Shown here: piece by piece, positions 1 to 6,895 of the stretch
How positions within the stretch are numbered: the stretch's first letter is position 1
How the letters are laid out: every line of letters begins with the position of its first letter
DNA from: Bacillota bacterium
Lineage (GTDB): Bacteria; Bacillota; Clostridia; Christensenellales; CAG-138
Assembly: GCA_023461495.1 (NCBI GenBank)
Contig: JAEYLA010000279.1
Coordinates: 1 to 9,186, forward strand
Direction of reading: 5' to 3'
DNA: 9,186 bases
Program-made: the position numbers and the translations under genes
The notes under the pieces: model-generated
What the model was told of the DNA's origin: nothing
The model's database searches: none
The model's input: only the letters and a program-made list of their open reading frames with translations

Positions 1-68
1 ACCTCAAAATCGCGGTTCGCCGTTGGACGCTTGATGTCCAGCGCAATGGAAAACCGTTTTTGAACCAT
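1..68 (-). CDS. 5' end of an unidentified gene, cut by the left window edge
   Basis: Reading leftward from an ATG at 68-66, 22 complete codons stay open to the edge and give MVQKRFSIALDIKRPTANRD followed by FE. A strong purine-rich ribosome binding site (AAGGGGGAGGG) lies just upstream at about 70-79, which supports this as a true start. It is the next gene after the dehydrogenase on the same strand, but about 180 bases away and beyond a terminator-like structure, so it probably has its own transcription. The product cannot be identified from 22 residues. The beta-strand-like start (FSIALDIKRP) faintly recalls N-termini of phage baseplate (BppU-like) proteins, but this is only an impression. 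Confidence 0.5.
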   Translation of the reverse strand, partial: MVQKRFSIALDIKRPTANRDFE

Positions 69-129
69 AGCCCTCCCCCTTTTCCTTTTGTTGTCCGCGC
101 ACCTGCACGGCCTTGCAAGTAAGCAGTCT

Positions 130-143
130 GTGCATATATGCAC
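130..143. promoter_or_regulatory. Perfect 14-base palindrome, possible operator
   Basis: GTGCATATATGCAC reads identically on both strands. It lies between the dehydrogenase and the gene leaving the left edge, roughly 60 bases upstream of that gene's start codon. Its size and perfect symmetry fit a site for a dimeric regulator of the leftmost gene. No regulator gene or second copy is visible in the window, and I found no convincing promoter hexamers next to it, so the operator role is inference. Confidence 0.25.
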
Positions 144-147
144 GCAA

Positions 148-236
148 TAAAAAGAACGCTTGCTCTTATCAGAACAATCGTTCCATCCTCATACTATCAC
201 GCCTGTTTTTGCCTAAGCCAGTTGAGAAGCGTTCTT
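148..236 (-). terminator. Long-range inverted repeat with U-rich tail, possible terminator
   Basis: AAGAACGCTT at 152-161 is the exact reverse complement of AAGCGTTCTT at 227-236. With one bulged base the pairing extends to the adjacent CTC (163-165) and GAG (224-226). On the minus strand the second arm runs straight into a T-rich stretch (TTCTTTTTATT). The first arm begins about 14 bases after the stop codon of the dehydrogenase. The roughly 58-base interior contains a further small inverted repeat, GAAC at 172-175 with GTTC at 180-183. A rho-independent terminator normally has a much shorter loop, so this may be a terminator with a branched stem, or a structured 3' UTR or small RNA. Confidence 0.35.
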
Positions 237-250
237 ACGCCCGAAAATTT

Positions 251-1063
251 TTATTTCAAATACATTACATACAACAGCTTTTCTACCAACCCATATGGCA
301 GCAGGCGTTTTAAAAACACAAACACCCGGTAGACGCCGCCCACCACGGTATGGGCCCGTGGATGTTTCTTCTGTGCAACGCGGAAGATCGCGTTTGCGAC
401 CACGCGCGGATGCATGCCGTTTTGTTCATCCTTTTCCATGCGGGAGATCGCACGGGTGCAGGCCTTTTCGTACGCTGCGCACATTCTATCTATAGGGGCG
501 CGCGCGTCCGTAAAGCCCGTGCTGACGTCGCCCGGCTCAATGAGCGCCGCCTTTACGCCAAATGGTTTCAACTCCATACGCAGTCCTTCACAGTAAATGG
601 CGAGTGCCGCTTTGGAGCTGCTGTATAGCCCCTGGAACGGCACCGCGAATACGCCGCCGACCGAGCCTACCAGCAGCACATGTCCGCTCCCTTTTTCGCG
701 CATGGAGGGAACCGCCGCGTTCACCATCCGAATGGCGCCATAGAAATTCACGTCCATCTGCCGCTGCGCATCCTCTGCCGTGCAGCATTCCAGAGGACCG
801 CTGATGCCGTTGCCTGCGGCGTGTATCAGCACATCGATGCAGCCTTCGGTCCGGATGACCTGGGCAACGCCGTCTTCCACACTGCTCGCATCCGTCACGT
901 CCATTGCAAGGGGGAGCAGCTGCCCCATCGCATCTTCCGGAAGTGCCGGAAGCTTTCCGCTTCTCGAAGCGCCATATACGGTATACCCCTTCTGTGCGAA
1001 CAGCAGCGCCGCCTGCGCGCCGATGCCGGAGGACGCCCCGGTAATGAGTGCGATTTTCGTCAT
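251..1063 (-). CDS. Short-chain dehydrogenase/reductase (classical SDR), 270 aa
   Basis: Predicted NAD(P)-dependent oxidoreductase with a Rossmann fold; the substrate is unknown. Seen in the sequence: the cofactor-binding motif TGASSGIG at residues 8-15, a DV pair at 55-56 for adenine contact, HAAG at 81-84 (most members have NAAG), Asn106 in VNFYG, catalytic Ser134 in GSVGG, Tyr147-x3-Lys151 (YSSSK) and PGDV at 177-180. The full N-S-Y-K catalytic tetrad is therefore present. The length is normal for the family. An upstream in-frame ATG at 1090 would overlap dnaB; I chose the ATG at 1063-1061 because GGAGG at 1071-1075 sits 7 bases before it. This site follows the dnaB stop directly, so the gene is probably the last of the yybS-gdpP-rplI-dnaB unit. 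The C-terminus (about 245-270) is hydrophobic and basic and may touch the membrane. The family call is firm; the substrate is not known. Confidence 0.93.
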   Translation of the reverse strand: MTKIALITGASSGIGAQAALLFAQKGYTVYGASRSGKLPALPEDAMGQLLPLAMDVTDASSVEDGVAQVIRTEGCIDVLIHAAGNGISGPLECCTAEDAQRQMDVNFYGAIRMVNAAVPSMREKGSGHVLLVGSVGGVFAVPFQGLYSSSKAALAIYCEGLRMELKPFGVKAALIEPGDVSTGFTDARAPIDRMCAAYEKACTRAISRMEKDEQNGMHPRVVANAIFRVAQKKHPRAHTVVGGVYRVFVFLKRLLPYGLVEKLLYVMYLK

Positions 1064-1076
1064 GCTTCTACCTCCA

Positions 1077-2429
1077 TCAGGAATACGCAAGATTCATAAA
1101 TTTCGTATATTCGCCCATCCAACACAGCTTTACGGTGCCCGTGGGGCCGTTGCGGTGCTTGGCGATGATGACCTCCGCGGTGTTGTCCGCCTCTTCGTTA
1201 TACACCTGCTCCCGGTACAATAGCATGACAATATCCGCATCCTGCTCAATCGCGCCGCTTTCACGCAAATCCGAAATCATCGGGCGGTGGTCGTTGTCCT
1301 TTCTCTGCTCCGGCCCGCGGGAAAGCTGACTCAACAATATAATCGGCACATCCAGTTCACGGGCGAGAATTTTGAGCGAGCGCGTGATATCCGAAATTTC
1401 CTGTTGGCGGTTGTCCGTCTTCTTAGAAGAGCGCATCAGCTGGAGATAATCAATCACAATCAAATCCAACCCGTGCCGCGCCTTGAGCCTCCTGCACTTG
1501 CTGCGCATTTCCGGCACCGTAGCTCCTGCGGAATCGTCAATAAAGAGCTTGCTGTTGCCCATAACGCCGAGCACCTGCGCGATTTTAATCAAATCCGCTT
1601 CCGTCGTGGCGCCTGTGAGCAGCTTCTGCATATCCACCTGCGCTTCGGAGCTGAACATACGGGTAATGAGTTGTTCCCGCGCCATTTCCAATGAGAAAAT
1701 AACGACAGCGCGCGAATCATGCAGCGCCGCATACTGCGCGATATTGATGGCAAAGCTTGTCTTACCCATTGCCGGGCGGCCCGCCACAATAATCAAATCC
1801 GATTTTTTTAGCCCCGAGGTTTTCGCGTTCAAATCCGCAAAGCCGGTGTTTACGCCGATAAGCCGCCCCTGAAGGTTCATCAGCTCCCCAAGATGCGCAT
1901 ACGCCTCATACATGGTGTCCTGTACCGGAAGCAGCGTATCGGTGCTGCGCTTGAGTGTAATATCGTAGACGCGGCGCTCCGCATCGCTCAGCACCTGCTC
2001 AAAGTCCTGCGTCGTATCCATGGCATCCTTAGAAATGAGGTTGCCCGCGCGGATTAACTGGCGCTGCATGGAACGCTCCTGCACGATTTTGATGTAATGC
2101 TCTACATCCGCGGCAGAAACCGTTTGTATCGTTAAATCCGTGATGTAGCCCACATCGCCTACCGCATGCAGCTTGCCCAGACGATCCAGCTCTGTTACTA
2201 AGGAAACGGGATCGACCGGCGCACCCGAAGCTCTGAGCATGCGCATACAAGCAAAGATATCTTGATTGGCTGGAAAATAGAAATCCGTATAATCCAAAAG
2301 CTCAATCGCCATGTCCAGCGCCGCAATATCAATCAGCATGCTTCCCAAAACCGATATTTCCGCCGCCGCGCTGTGCGGCGCGGCGGTTGCCGGCGCCATG
2401 TCCTCCCGCTCTACGCGCAATTCTTCCAC
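1077..2429 (-). CDS. dnaB: Replicative DNA helicase DnaB (named DnaC in Bacillus)
   Basis: Hexameric 5'-3' helicase that unwinds the chromosome ahead of the replisome and recruits primase. Order of domains in 450 aa: an N-terminal DnaB helical domain at about residues 20-120, a linker, then a RecA-like ATPase from about 190. Motifs seen: Walker A GRPAMGKTS at 217-225, SLEM at 246-249, Walker B region VIDYLQLM at 325-332, the QLSRGPEQR segment at 368-376, DLRESGAIEQDAD at 387-399, and KHRNGPTG at 424-431 near the arginine finger. There is no sign of an intein. The start taken is GTG at 2429-2427, preceded 9 bases upstream by GGGGGAG. An internal ATG at 2399 would give 440 aa, but its GGAGG lies only about 2 bases away. 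The gene follows rplI by 36 bases and ends in TGA at 1077, just before the ribosome binding site of the dehydrogenase. Confidence 0.97.
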   Translation of the reverse strand: MEELRVEREDMAPATAAPHSAAAEISVLGSMLIDIAALDMAIELLDYTDFYFPANQDIFACMRMLRASGAPVDPVSLVTELDRLGKLHAVGDVGYITDLTIQTVSAADVEHYIKIVQERSMQRQLIRAGNLISKDAMDTTQDFEQVLSDAERRVYDITLKRSTDTLLPVQDTMYEAYAHLGELMNLQGRLIGVNTGFADLNAKTSGLKKSDLIIVAGRPAMGKTSFAINIAQYAALHDSRAVVIFSLEMAREQLITRMFSSEAQVDMQKLLTGATTEADLIKIAQVLGVMGNSKLFIDDSAGATVPEMRSKCRRLKARHGLDLIVIDYLQLMRSSKKTDNRQQEISDITRSLKILARELDVPIILLSQLSRGPEQRKDNDHRPMISDLRESGAIEQDADIVMLLYREQVYNEEADNTAEVIIAKHRNGPTGTVKLCWMGEYTKFMNLAYS

Positions 2430-2465
2430 GTCCGCTTGCTCCCCCTTTGTGGCTTGCCTATATCT

Positions 2466-2912
2466 TTACTGCGCGACAACCTCTACCGTAAAGGTTGCGT
2501 CCGTGTTTTCATATAAATGTGCCTTTACAGATACGCTGCCGAGCGCCTTGATGGGATCACTTAGCTCGATCTTCTTGCGGTCGATCACAATGCCGTGCTG
2601 CGCTTCAAGCGCCGCAGACACTTCCTTTGCCGTGATGGAGCCGAACAGCTTGCCGTTTTCGCCCACCTTGGCAGTAATTTTCACAGAAACGCTCCCAAGC
2701 TGTTTTGCAAGCTCGCGCGCCTGCACGCCTTCCTGGAATTTCTTGTGCTGCGCCGCGGACTTTTTGATGTTTGCCGCGTTGATAGAGGCGGCGTCCGCCG
2801 GTGTTGCAAGCTTGCGCGGCAGCAGAAAATTGCGCGCGTACCCGTCGCTCACTTCCACGATCTGCCCCTGCTTACCCGTTCCCTTGACATCCTGCTCCAA
2901 TAAAACCTTCAT
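2466..2912 (-). CDS. rplI: 50S ribosomal protein bL9
   Basis: Structural protein of the large ribosomal subunit that binds 23S rRNA near the L1 stalk base and is linked to reading-frame fidelity. The 148-residue length is typical. The N-terminal rRNA-binding domain opens with MKVLLEQDVKGTGKQG and continues with the family signature DGYARNFLLPRKLA at about 23-36. A long charged connecting helix (about 40-75) follows, then the C-terminal globular domain with GKLFGSIT at about 87-94. A near-consensus AAGGAGG at 2920-2926 lies 7 bases before the ATG. It sits 41 bases after gdpP and 36 before dnaB, the conserved Bacillota arrangement, so co-transcription is likely. Nothing is missing or unusual. 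Confidence 0.98.
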   Translation of the reverse strand: MKVLLEQDVKGTGKQGQIVEVSDGYARNFLLPRKLATPADAASINAANIKKSAAQHKKFQEGVQARELAKQLGSVSVKITAKVGENGKLFGSITAKEVSAALEAQHGIVIDRKKIELSDPIKALGSVSVKAHLYENTDATFTVEVVAQ

Positions 2913-2953
2913 ATCCTATCCTCCTTGCCTTTTCCACAATCCTGTACTTGGCC

Positions 2954-4894
2954 TTAGCCGTCCAAATCTTTCATATACGCAATCGCGGTCGTCTTGATGA
3001 GCTCAATTGCCGCATCCATCGCCATGCCCTTCAATTGCGCGCCTGCCATCGTCAGATGCCCGCCGCCGCCAATGCGCTCCAAAATCAGCTGCACGTTGAT
3101 GCGCCCAAGCGAGCGCCCGCTGACATTGACCTCCCCATTCTGGATGCCCAGCACAAACGCCGCCTCGATGCCCCGGATGCCCACCAACGCGTCCGCAGCC
3201 TGCGCCGCAATCAGCCCGGCGTTCTTCACATCCGGCGGGCAGATGGCAATCGCAACCCCCGGATAAATGATGGTCGCGCTCTTTACCGTATCCACACGGT
3301 TGGCGTACGTCTCCCGGTCATCCTGGAACATCAGCTTCACCATGCCGATGTCGGCGCCCCTCTGTCTCAGATATGCCGCGGCCTCAAACGTGCGCGCCCC
3401 CACATTGAACGCGAAATGCTTGGTATCCACCGTAATCCCCGCGAGAAGCGCGGAGCACTCGAACGCGGAAGGCCGTATCCCTTCGTGGAAGTACTGGATG
3501 GTCTCCGTCACCATTTCGCTGGTGGAGGAAGCGCGCGCATCCAGATGGTTGAGCGTCGCGTTGTCGATATAATCTGCGCTGCGGCGGTGATGGTCAATGA
3601 GCACAAGCTTCCCGGCCTGCTCCACAAGATCGGGCGCTATGGTGGCCTTGGCTCGCTGCGTATCCACCACAACGAGCACAGAGGAAGCGCGCATCATGCC
3701 GCGCACCTGCTCGGGAGAAACGATTACGTCCGCGTACGCCTGGTTGGCGCGGATGCTGTCCACCGCCTGCTGTATGGTGGGGTTCACATCGTCCAGCACA
3801 ATATACGCCTTGCAGTTTGCCTGCACCACGCAGCGGTATACGCCAAGCGCCGCGCCCATACAGTCCATATCCGGCTGCCTGTGGCCCATAATGAACGCTT
3901 CCGTGGAATTTTCCAGCAGCTGGCGGAATGCCTTTGCAAACAGCCGCGTCTTTACGCGGGACTGTCCGCTTTCAAGCTGCCGCCTCCCGCCGTAGAAGGT
4001 GTAGTTTGCGCCCTGCCGCACCACGGCCTGGTCACCGCCGCGCCCCAGCGCAAGCTCCATACCCTGCCGGGCGGCAACATCCGCCTGCGCCATACGGGGC
4101 GCTGCGCCCACCGCAATGGAGAGGGTCACGTTCTGCGCGGTGCCGGTTTCAATTTTATGGGCCTTTTCCAGCAGGGAGAAGCGATCCTTTTCCATCTCCT
4201 GCAGGTGCTTGGCCTCAAATATCAGAAGGAAGCGGCCATTGTCATATCTGCGGTAAATCCCCTGTATGGAGGTGGTCATGTCCGCAATCAGCCGTTCCAC
4301 CTCTGTCAACACCGCGTTGCGCCGGAATTGCAGGTCCGCGCTCAATTCCTCATAGTTGTCCACATAAATAAGCGCCACATACGGCATCTGCTCTTCATAC
4401 AGGCGGCGGTAATGCTCCGCTTCCGTCCGGTTGATCCAGTATTGGAACAGCAGTTCGCGCGAAGCATGCTCGCGGAACACCGGCATCGTAATCACCTGGT
4501 AAGCGCCGCCCATATACTCCATCGTGCCCGATTGGTTGGCGGTCTTTGGCGTACATGCAGGGGGCAGGGGCTTTAGGTCGTTGCCCTCATACAACTTTTT
4601 CATCGTGGCATTGCGCCAGATGATGCGCCCGTTTTTTTCAAATATCATGCAGGGGATATTCACTTCCGCAATCAGCCTGCCTGCGGCGGTCGCGTTTTCC
4701 TCAAATACGGTATCCATGACCTGCCGCTGTTTTTTGACACCGGCCGCAAGCGTATTCAGGGCGATGAACAGCACAACAAAAGCAACCACCAGCGCCGCAA
4801 TCCCCGCGTACAGCTGAAAATAGCCGATCACAAGCCCCATCAGGGCGCATACCACCGCGAGGGGAATCAATATGCGCTGCGGCCGATAGTCCAT
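2954..4894 (-). CDS. gdpP: Cyclic-di-AMP phosphodiesterase GdpP (YybT type), DHH-DHHA1
   Basis: Membrane enzyme that hydrolyses the second messenger c-di-AMP to pApA, and so influences potassium/osmotic balance and beta-lactam tolerance in known Bacillota. Domain order in 646 aa: two transmembrane helices at about 9-26 and 30-50, a degenerate PAS domain at about 78-150, a degenerate GGDEF domain at about 170-300 (RYDNGRF at 216-222 where an active enzyme has GGDEF), a DHH domain from about 330 and DHHA1 to the end. Metal-ligand motifs are intact: GHRQPDMD at 337-344, VVVDT with Asp411, DHH at 434-436, and ITVD with Asp490. The DHHA1 motif GGGGH ends at His613. The length is close to B. subtilis GdpP. 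AAGGAG at 4905-4910 lies 10 bases before the ATG. It is flanked by yybS and rplI as in B. subtilis. The family and activity call is strong; the PAS ligand is unknown here. Confidence 0.97.
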   Translation of the reverse strand: MDYRPQRILIPLAVVCALMGLVIGYFQLYAGIAALVVAFVVLFIALNTLAAGVKKQRQVMDTVFEENATAAGRLIAEVNIPCMIFEKNGRIIWRNATMKKLYEGNDLKPLPPACTPKTANQSGTMEYMGGAYQVITMPVFREHASRELLFQYWINRTEAEHYRRLYEEQMPYVALIYVDNYEELSADLQFRRNAVLTEVERLIADMTTSIQGIYRRYDNGRFLLIFEAKHLQEMEKDRFSLLEKAHKIETGTAQNVTLSIAVGAAPRMAQADVAARQGMELALGRGGDQAVVRQGANYTFYGGRRQLESGQSRVKTRLFAKAFRQLLENSTEAFIMGHRQPDMDCMGAALGVYRCVVQANCKAYIVLDDVNPTIQQAVDSIRANQAYADVIVSPEQVRGMMRASSVLVVVDTQRAKATIAPDLVEQAGKLVLIDHHRRSADYIDNATLNHLDARASSTSEMVTETIQYFHEGIRPSAFECSALLAGITVDTKHFAFNVGARTFEAAAYLRQRGADIGMVKLMFQDDRETYANRVDTVKSATIIYPGVAIAICPPDVKNAGLIAAQAADALVGIRGIEAAFVLGIQNGEVNVSGRSLGRINVQLILERIGGGGHLTMAGAQLKGMAMDAAIELIKTTAIAYMKDLDG

Positions 4895-4928
4895 GCTCTG
4901 TGTTCTCCTTCCCTGTAATTGTATATTT

Positions 4929-4954
4929 TGCGGGCGAACACAGTTCGCCCCTGC
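4929..4954. repeat. REP-like palindrome, copy 1
   Basis: A perfect 8-base stem, GGGCGAAC (4932-4939) with GTTCGCCC (4943-4950), closes a 3-base loop. It is flanked asymmetrically by GC on the left and CTGC on the right, so two further G-C pairs can form past a CT bulge. Read on the minus strand it starts GCAGGGGCG and ends CGCCCGC, the same layout as the second copy about 100 bases away. It lies just upstream of the gdpP ribosome binding site. Similar short GC palindromes are scattered between genes in many Clostridia; that comparison is from memory. Confidence 0.6.
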
Positions 4955-5030
4955 ATATTATATACACCATTCTCTATCAATTGGTGTCCTTCACGGCTCC
5001 TGCCACCGATTGTGTGATGCCGTCGCATCC

Positions 5031-5056
5031 GCAGGGGCGGCCTATGGTCGCCCGTA
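5031..5056. repeat. REP-like palindrome, copy 2, inverted relative to copy 1
   Basis: GGGCGGCC (5035-5042) pairs with GGTCGCCC (5046-5053) around a TAT loop, with one G-T wobble. The shared frame GCAGGGGCG - 8 bases - CGCCCG matches the reverse complement of copy 1, while the bases next to the loop differ but stay paired. That is the pattern expected when structure rather than sequence is kept. It lies about 30 bases downstream of the yybS stop, so it could also act as a 3' stabilising hairpin for yybS messenger. Confidence 0.6.
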
Positions 5057-5087
5057 TATCCCCCAATTCCTCTTTTCCCCTATCCGT

Positions 5088-6047
5088 TTACTCTTCCTGG
5101 TCGCCTTTCCCGCGGAAGATGATGCGCCTGCGCAAATGGAACAGCTGCTCAATCACGCCAAGCACACACAGCAGCATCAGGCTCATGGGCAGCATCAACA
5201 CAAGAAACAGTGTAAACATCACCATGGTTCCGGCCGAGCGCTGGAACTGCAACACAAACATCACAACGCTCCCACCCTGTACCACAAAGGGCGTCATCGC
5301 CAGCGCCGCAACGGCGGCTGTCACCGCATCCATATTGGAAACGCCAAGGCTCGACGCCAGGAACGATCCCGCCGCCATGATCGCAACGCCGATCACAAAC
5401 TCACGGGGAATTCGCCAAAACAGGAACCTGCGCATGGGTGCAAGAGCAACGCCCGCCTTGCGGCAGCGCCAGGTACAAATCAGCAGATTAAAAAGGCCTG
5501 TAAACGCGCCAGCTACACACAAAACTGCAGGCATATACAGCGGCAGCCCTGCGACAAGCGCGTCCAACGCCTGCTGCATCTGCGCCACCTGCTGTGGCAG
5601 CATGCCCGGCATCGCCTGAGCGGCTGCAAGCGATTCTCTGGATACTTCCTCAAATAAGGCCGTAATGCTGTGGAACGCTACGCCGCCTGCAAGAATATCG
5701 TCAAGGCTCACCATGAGGTAAAACGCAGCCGTATATACCGCCGCACCCAAAAGTGCCGTATCGAAATACGATTTATTCGCCTTGAGCAGCGCGCCGGTCA
5801 GCATTGCAAAGAGGATGCTCGCGGCGGGAACCCACAGCCCCGCCCATCCGACAAGCACGTATGTGCCCGCAATGCAGATGGCTCCCGAAAGCGCAAACAG
5901 CGCGGCGCCTCCCGCGAGCAGCAAATATCCAAACAGCCCGCCCGCAATCAATGCCAGCGGTGAAAACGGGGCGCAAAGCGCGCCGATTATGCCAAAAAGC
6001 AGTGCTCTGCCAATCCCCGGCTTCTTTATGATCTTCTCCAATTCCAT
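5088..6047 (-). CDS. yybS: YybS-type DUF2232 polytopic membrane protein
   Basis: Integral membrane protein of the DUF2232/YybS family; its biochemical function is not established. The 319 residues are mostly hydrophobic, with likely helices at about 14-50, 50-88, 97-115, 168-192, 215-235, 240-265 and 272-300. A soluble, helix-forming stretch at about 116-165, rich in Gln/Glu/Ala, lies in the middle and a charged tail at the end (RRRIIFRGKGDQEE). Identification rests on the hydrophobic profile, the FWRIPREFVIG segment at about 210-220, the size, and the position immediately before gdpP-rplI-dnaB, where yybS sits in B. subtilis. The listed ATG (6047) has AGGAG only 1 base upstream; an in-frame TTG at 6041-6039 would be 7 bases away, so the true start may be two codons later. 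It is probably the first gene of the unit. Confidence 0.85.
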   Translation of the reverse strand: MELEKIIKKPGIGRALLFGIIGALCAPFSPLALIAGGLFGYLLLAGGAALFALSGAICIAGTYVLVGWAGLWVPAASILFAMLTGALLKANKSYFDTALLGAAVYTAAFYLMVSLDDILAGGVAFHSITALFEEVSRESLAAAQAMPGMLPQQVAQMQQALDALVAGLPLYMPAVLCVAGAFTGLFNLLICTWRCRKAGVALAPMRRFLFWRIPREFVIGVAIMAAGSFLASSLGVSNMDAVTAAVAALAMTPFVVQGGSVVMFVLQFQRSAGTMVMFTLFLVLMLPMSLMLLCVLGVIEQLFHLRRRIIFRGKGDQEE

Positions 6048-6074
6048 TCTCCTGCTATGGTGATAGCTTCTTTT

Positions 6075-6103
6075 ATTGTAAGATGAACAGCCGCACTCTG
6101 CAA
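6075..6103 (-). promoter_or_regulatory. Predicted sigma-A promoter for the yybS-gdpP-rplI-dnaB unit
   Basis: On the minus strand a -35-like TTGCAG (6103-6098) and a -10-like TACAAT (6080-6075) are separated by exactly 17 bases. The -10 element differs from TATAAT by one base; the -35 keeps the TTG. Transcription would start near 6068, about 20 bases before yybS and directly downstream of the terminator-like hairpin that follows the Nudix gene. Position and spacing are good; the -35 is only half consensus. Confidence 0.55.
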
Positions 6104-6114
6104 TCTTAATCCTG

Positions 6115-6150
6115 AAAACCGGAGGAAAAACAATTCCTCCCGATTTTTTT
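6115..6150. terminator. Rho-independent terminator, probably bidirectional, after the Nudix gene
   Basis: GGAGGAA (6121-6127) pairs with TTCCTCC (6134-6140) around a 6-base loop. An A tract lies on one side (6115-6118) and seven T on the other (6144-6150). On the minus strand the hairpin is followed by GGTTTTC, and the 5' A tract can lengthen the stem. On the plus strand it is followed by a stronger T7 run. It begins about 12 bases after the stop codon of the Nudix gene and lies before the predicted yybS promoter, so it probably separates the two transcription units. No plus-strand gene ends here, so the stronger plus-strand U tract may matter only for blocking antisense transcription. Confidence 0.65.
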
Positions 6151-6161
6151 GTTGTATTGCG

Positions 6162-6878
6162 TCACCGGCAACACGCATGTTCGAGCGCATAGAGCGCAGG
6201 GCGCAGCAGGTGCGCGTGCCTGCCCGCAAGCAGCGCCGCCACCTTTGCCCGGTCCTGTTCATAAAGCGTACGCAGCGCCGTATAGATCAGCAGCCCGTGG
6301 TCGGAAGCAAGCGTACTTCCCGGCAGCAGCACAGGATTCTCCCCCAACGCGCCCTCCCGGCAGGAAATGCGGGCAGAAAGCGCGCATGGCCCGTTGAGCG
6401 TAAGCGTATAGAGCGTTGCCGCGCTGGTAAATGCGTGCCGCGCACACGTTACTTTAAACTGCGCCGCCTCCGCCGCATCATCTCCCGCTTGGGGCGAAAG
6501 CGCGCCATACGGCGCTATTGCATACTGTCCGATGGTAATGATCCGCGTACGCGGGTCTCTGTCCACCTTCCCAAACGCGCCGAATTGCCGCAACGGCAGG
6601 CCCATGATGCCGGTCTCCTCATATAGCTCGCGGGAAGCCGCGGCTTCGAGCTCCTCTTCCATCTCCAAAAACCCGCCGGGCAGGGCCCACTTGCCGATAT
6701 TGGGGTGATCCTTGCGGCGGATCAATAGCAGGGACAGCGCCCAGTCCTCCGCGGCGCGCATCAGGCTGAACACCGCGATGTCAAGCGTCACGGACGGATG
6801 ACGGTATTTGTTTGCATCATAAGCCGCAAGAAATTCCTGCAGCGTTTGCCCGGCTTCATTGCGCGCGCATTCTTCCAT
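6162..6878 (-). CDS. Nudix hydrolase, 238 aa, with C-terminal extension
   Basis: Mg-dependent hydrolase of a nucleoside diphosphate linked to another group; the subfamily resembles ADP-ribose pyrophosphatases, but the substrate is not proven. A complete Nudix box (G-x5-E-x7-REUxEExGU) is at residues 69-91, with Gly69, Glu75, and REL at 83-85 then EETGI at 87-91. It is preceded by the subfamily pattern LLIRRKDHPNIGKWALPGG and followed by FGKVDRDPRTRIITIGQYA at about 102-120, usual in this group. About 120 residues follow, with LASDHGLLIYTALRTLYEQ at about 190-208; this does not look like the winged-helix domain of NrtR regulators. The extreme C-terminus (208-238) is Ala/His/Leu-rich and not recognised. 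AGAAGG at 6886-6891 lies 7 bases before the ATG. It is 17 bases after the glycosyltransferase gene and is the last gene of its unit. Confidence 0.92.
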   Translation of the reverse strand: MEECARNEAGQTLQEFLAAYDANKYRHPSVTLDIAVFSLMRAAEDWALSLLLIRRKDHPNIGKWALPGGFLEMEEELEAAASRELYEETGIMGLPLRQFGAFGKVDRDPRTRIITIGQYAIAPYGALSPQAGDDAAEAAQFKVTCARHAFTSAATLYTLTLNGPCALSARISCREGALGENPVLLPGSTLASDHGLLIYTALRTLYEQDRAKVAALLAGRHAHLLRPALYALEHACCR

Positions 6879-6895
6879 TCAAAAACCTTCTTTCG

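Noticed and set aside
1064..1090. A longer dehydrogenase starting at the ATG at 1090
   Set aside because: It would overlap the end of dnaB and has no well-placed ribosome binding site, whereas the ATG at 1063 has GGAGG 7 bases upstream and starts exactly at the usual MTKIALITGASSGIG N-terminus.
2948..4576. A 542-codon open frame on the plus strand opposite gdpP
   Set aside because: It is antisense to a complete gdpP with all family motifs. Its composition is rich in His, Arg and Ala with no recognisable domain, as expected from the complement of a GC-rich gene.
4957..4980. A perfect TATAAT with a TTGATA upstream of gdpP on the minus strand
   Set aside because: The spacing between the two hexamers is only 12 bases, too short for a sigma-A promoter, and no better -35 lies at 16-18 bases. 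It may be chance in an AT-rich patch between the palindromes.
4893..5657. A 254-codon plus-strand open frame across the yybS-gdpP gap
   Set aside because: Most of it is the complement of yybS. Its Gln/His/Lys/Arg-rich translation has no domain, and no ribosome binding site supports it.
6162..6878. The Nudix protein as an NrtR-type transcriptional regulator
   Set aside because: The Nudix box is intact and catalytic-looking, and the C-terminal part does not show the winged-helix pattern of NrtR; there are also no NAD genes nearby.
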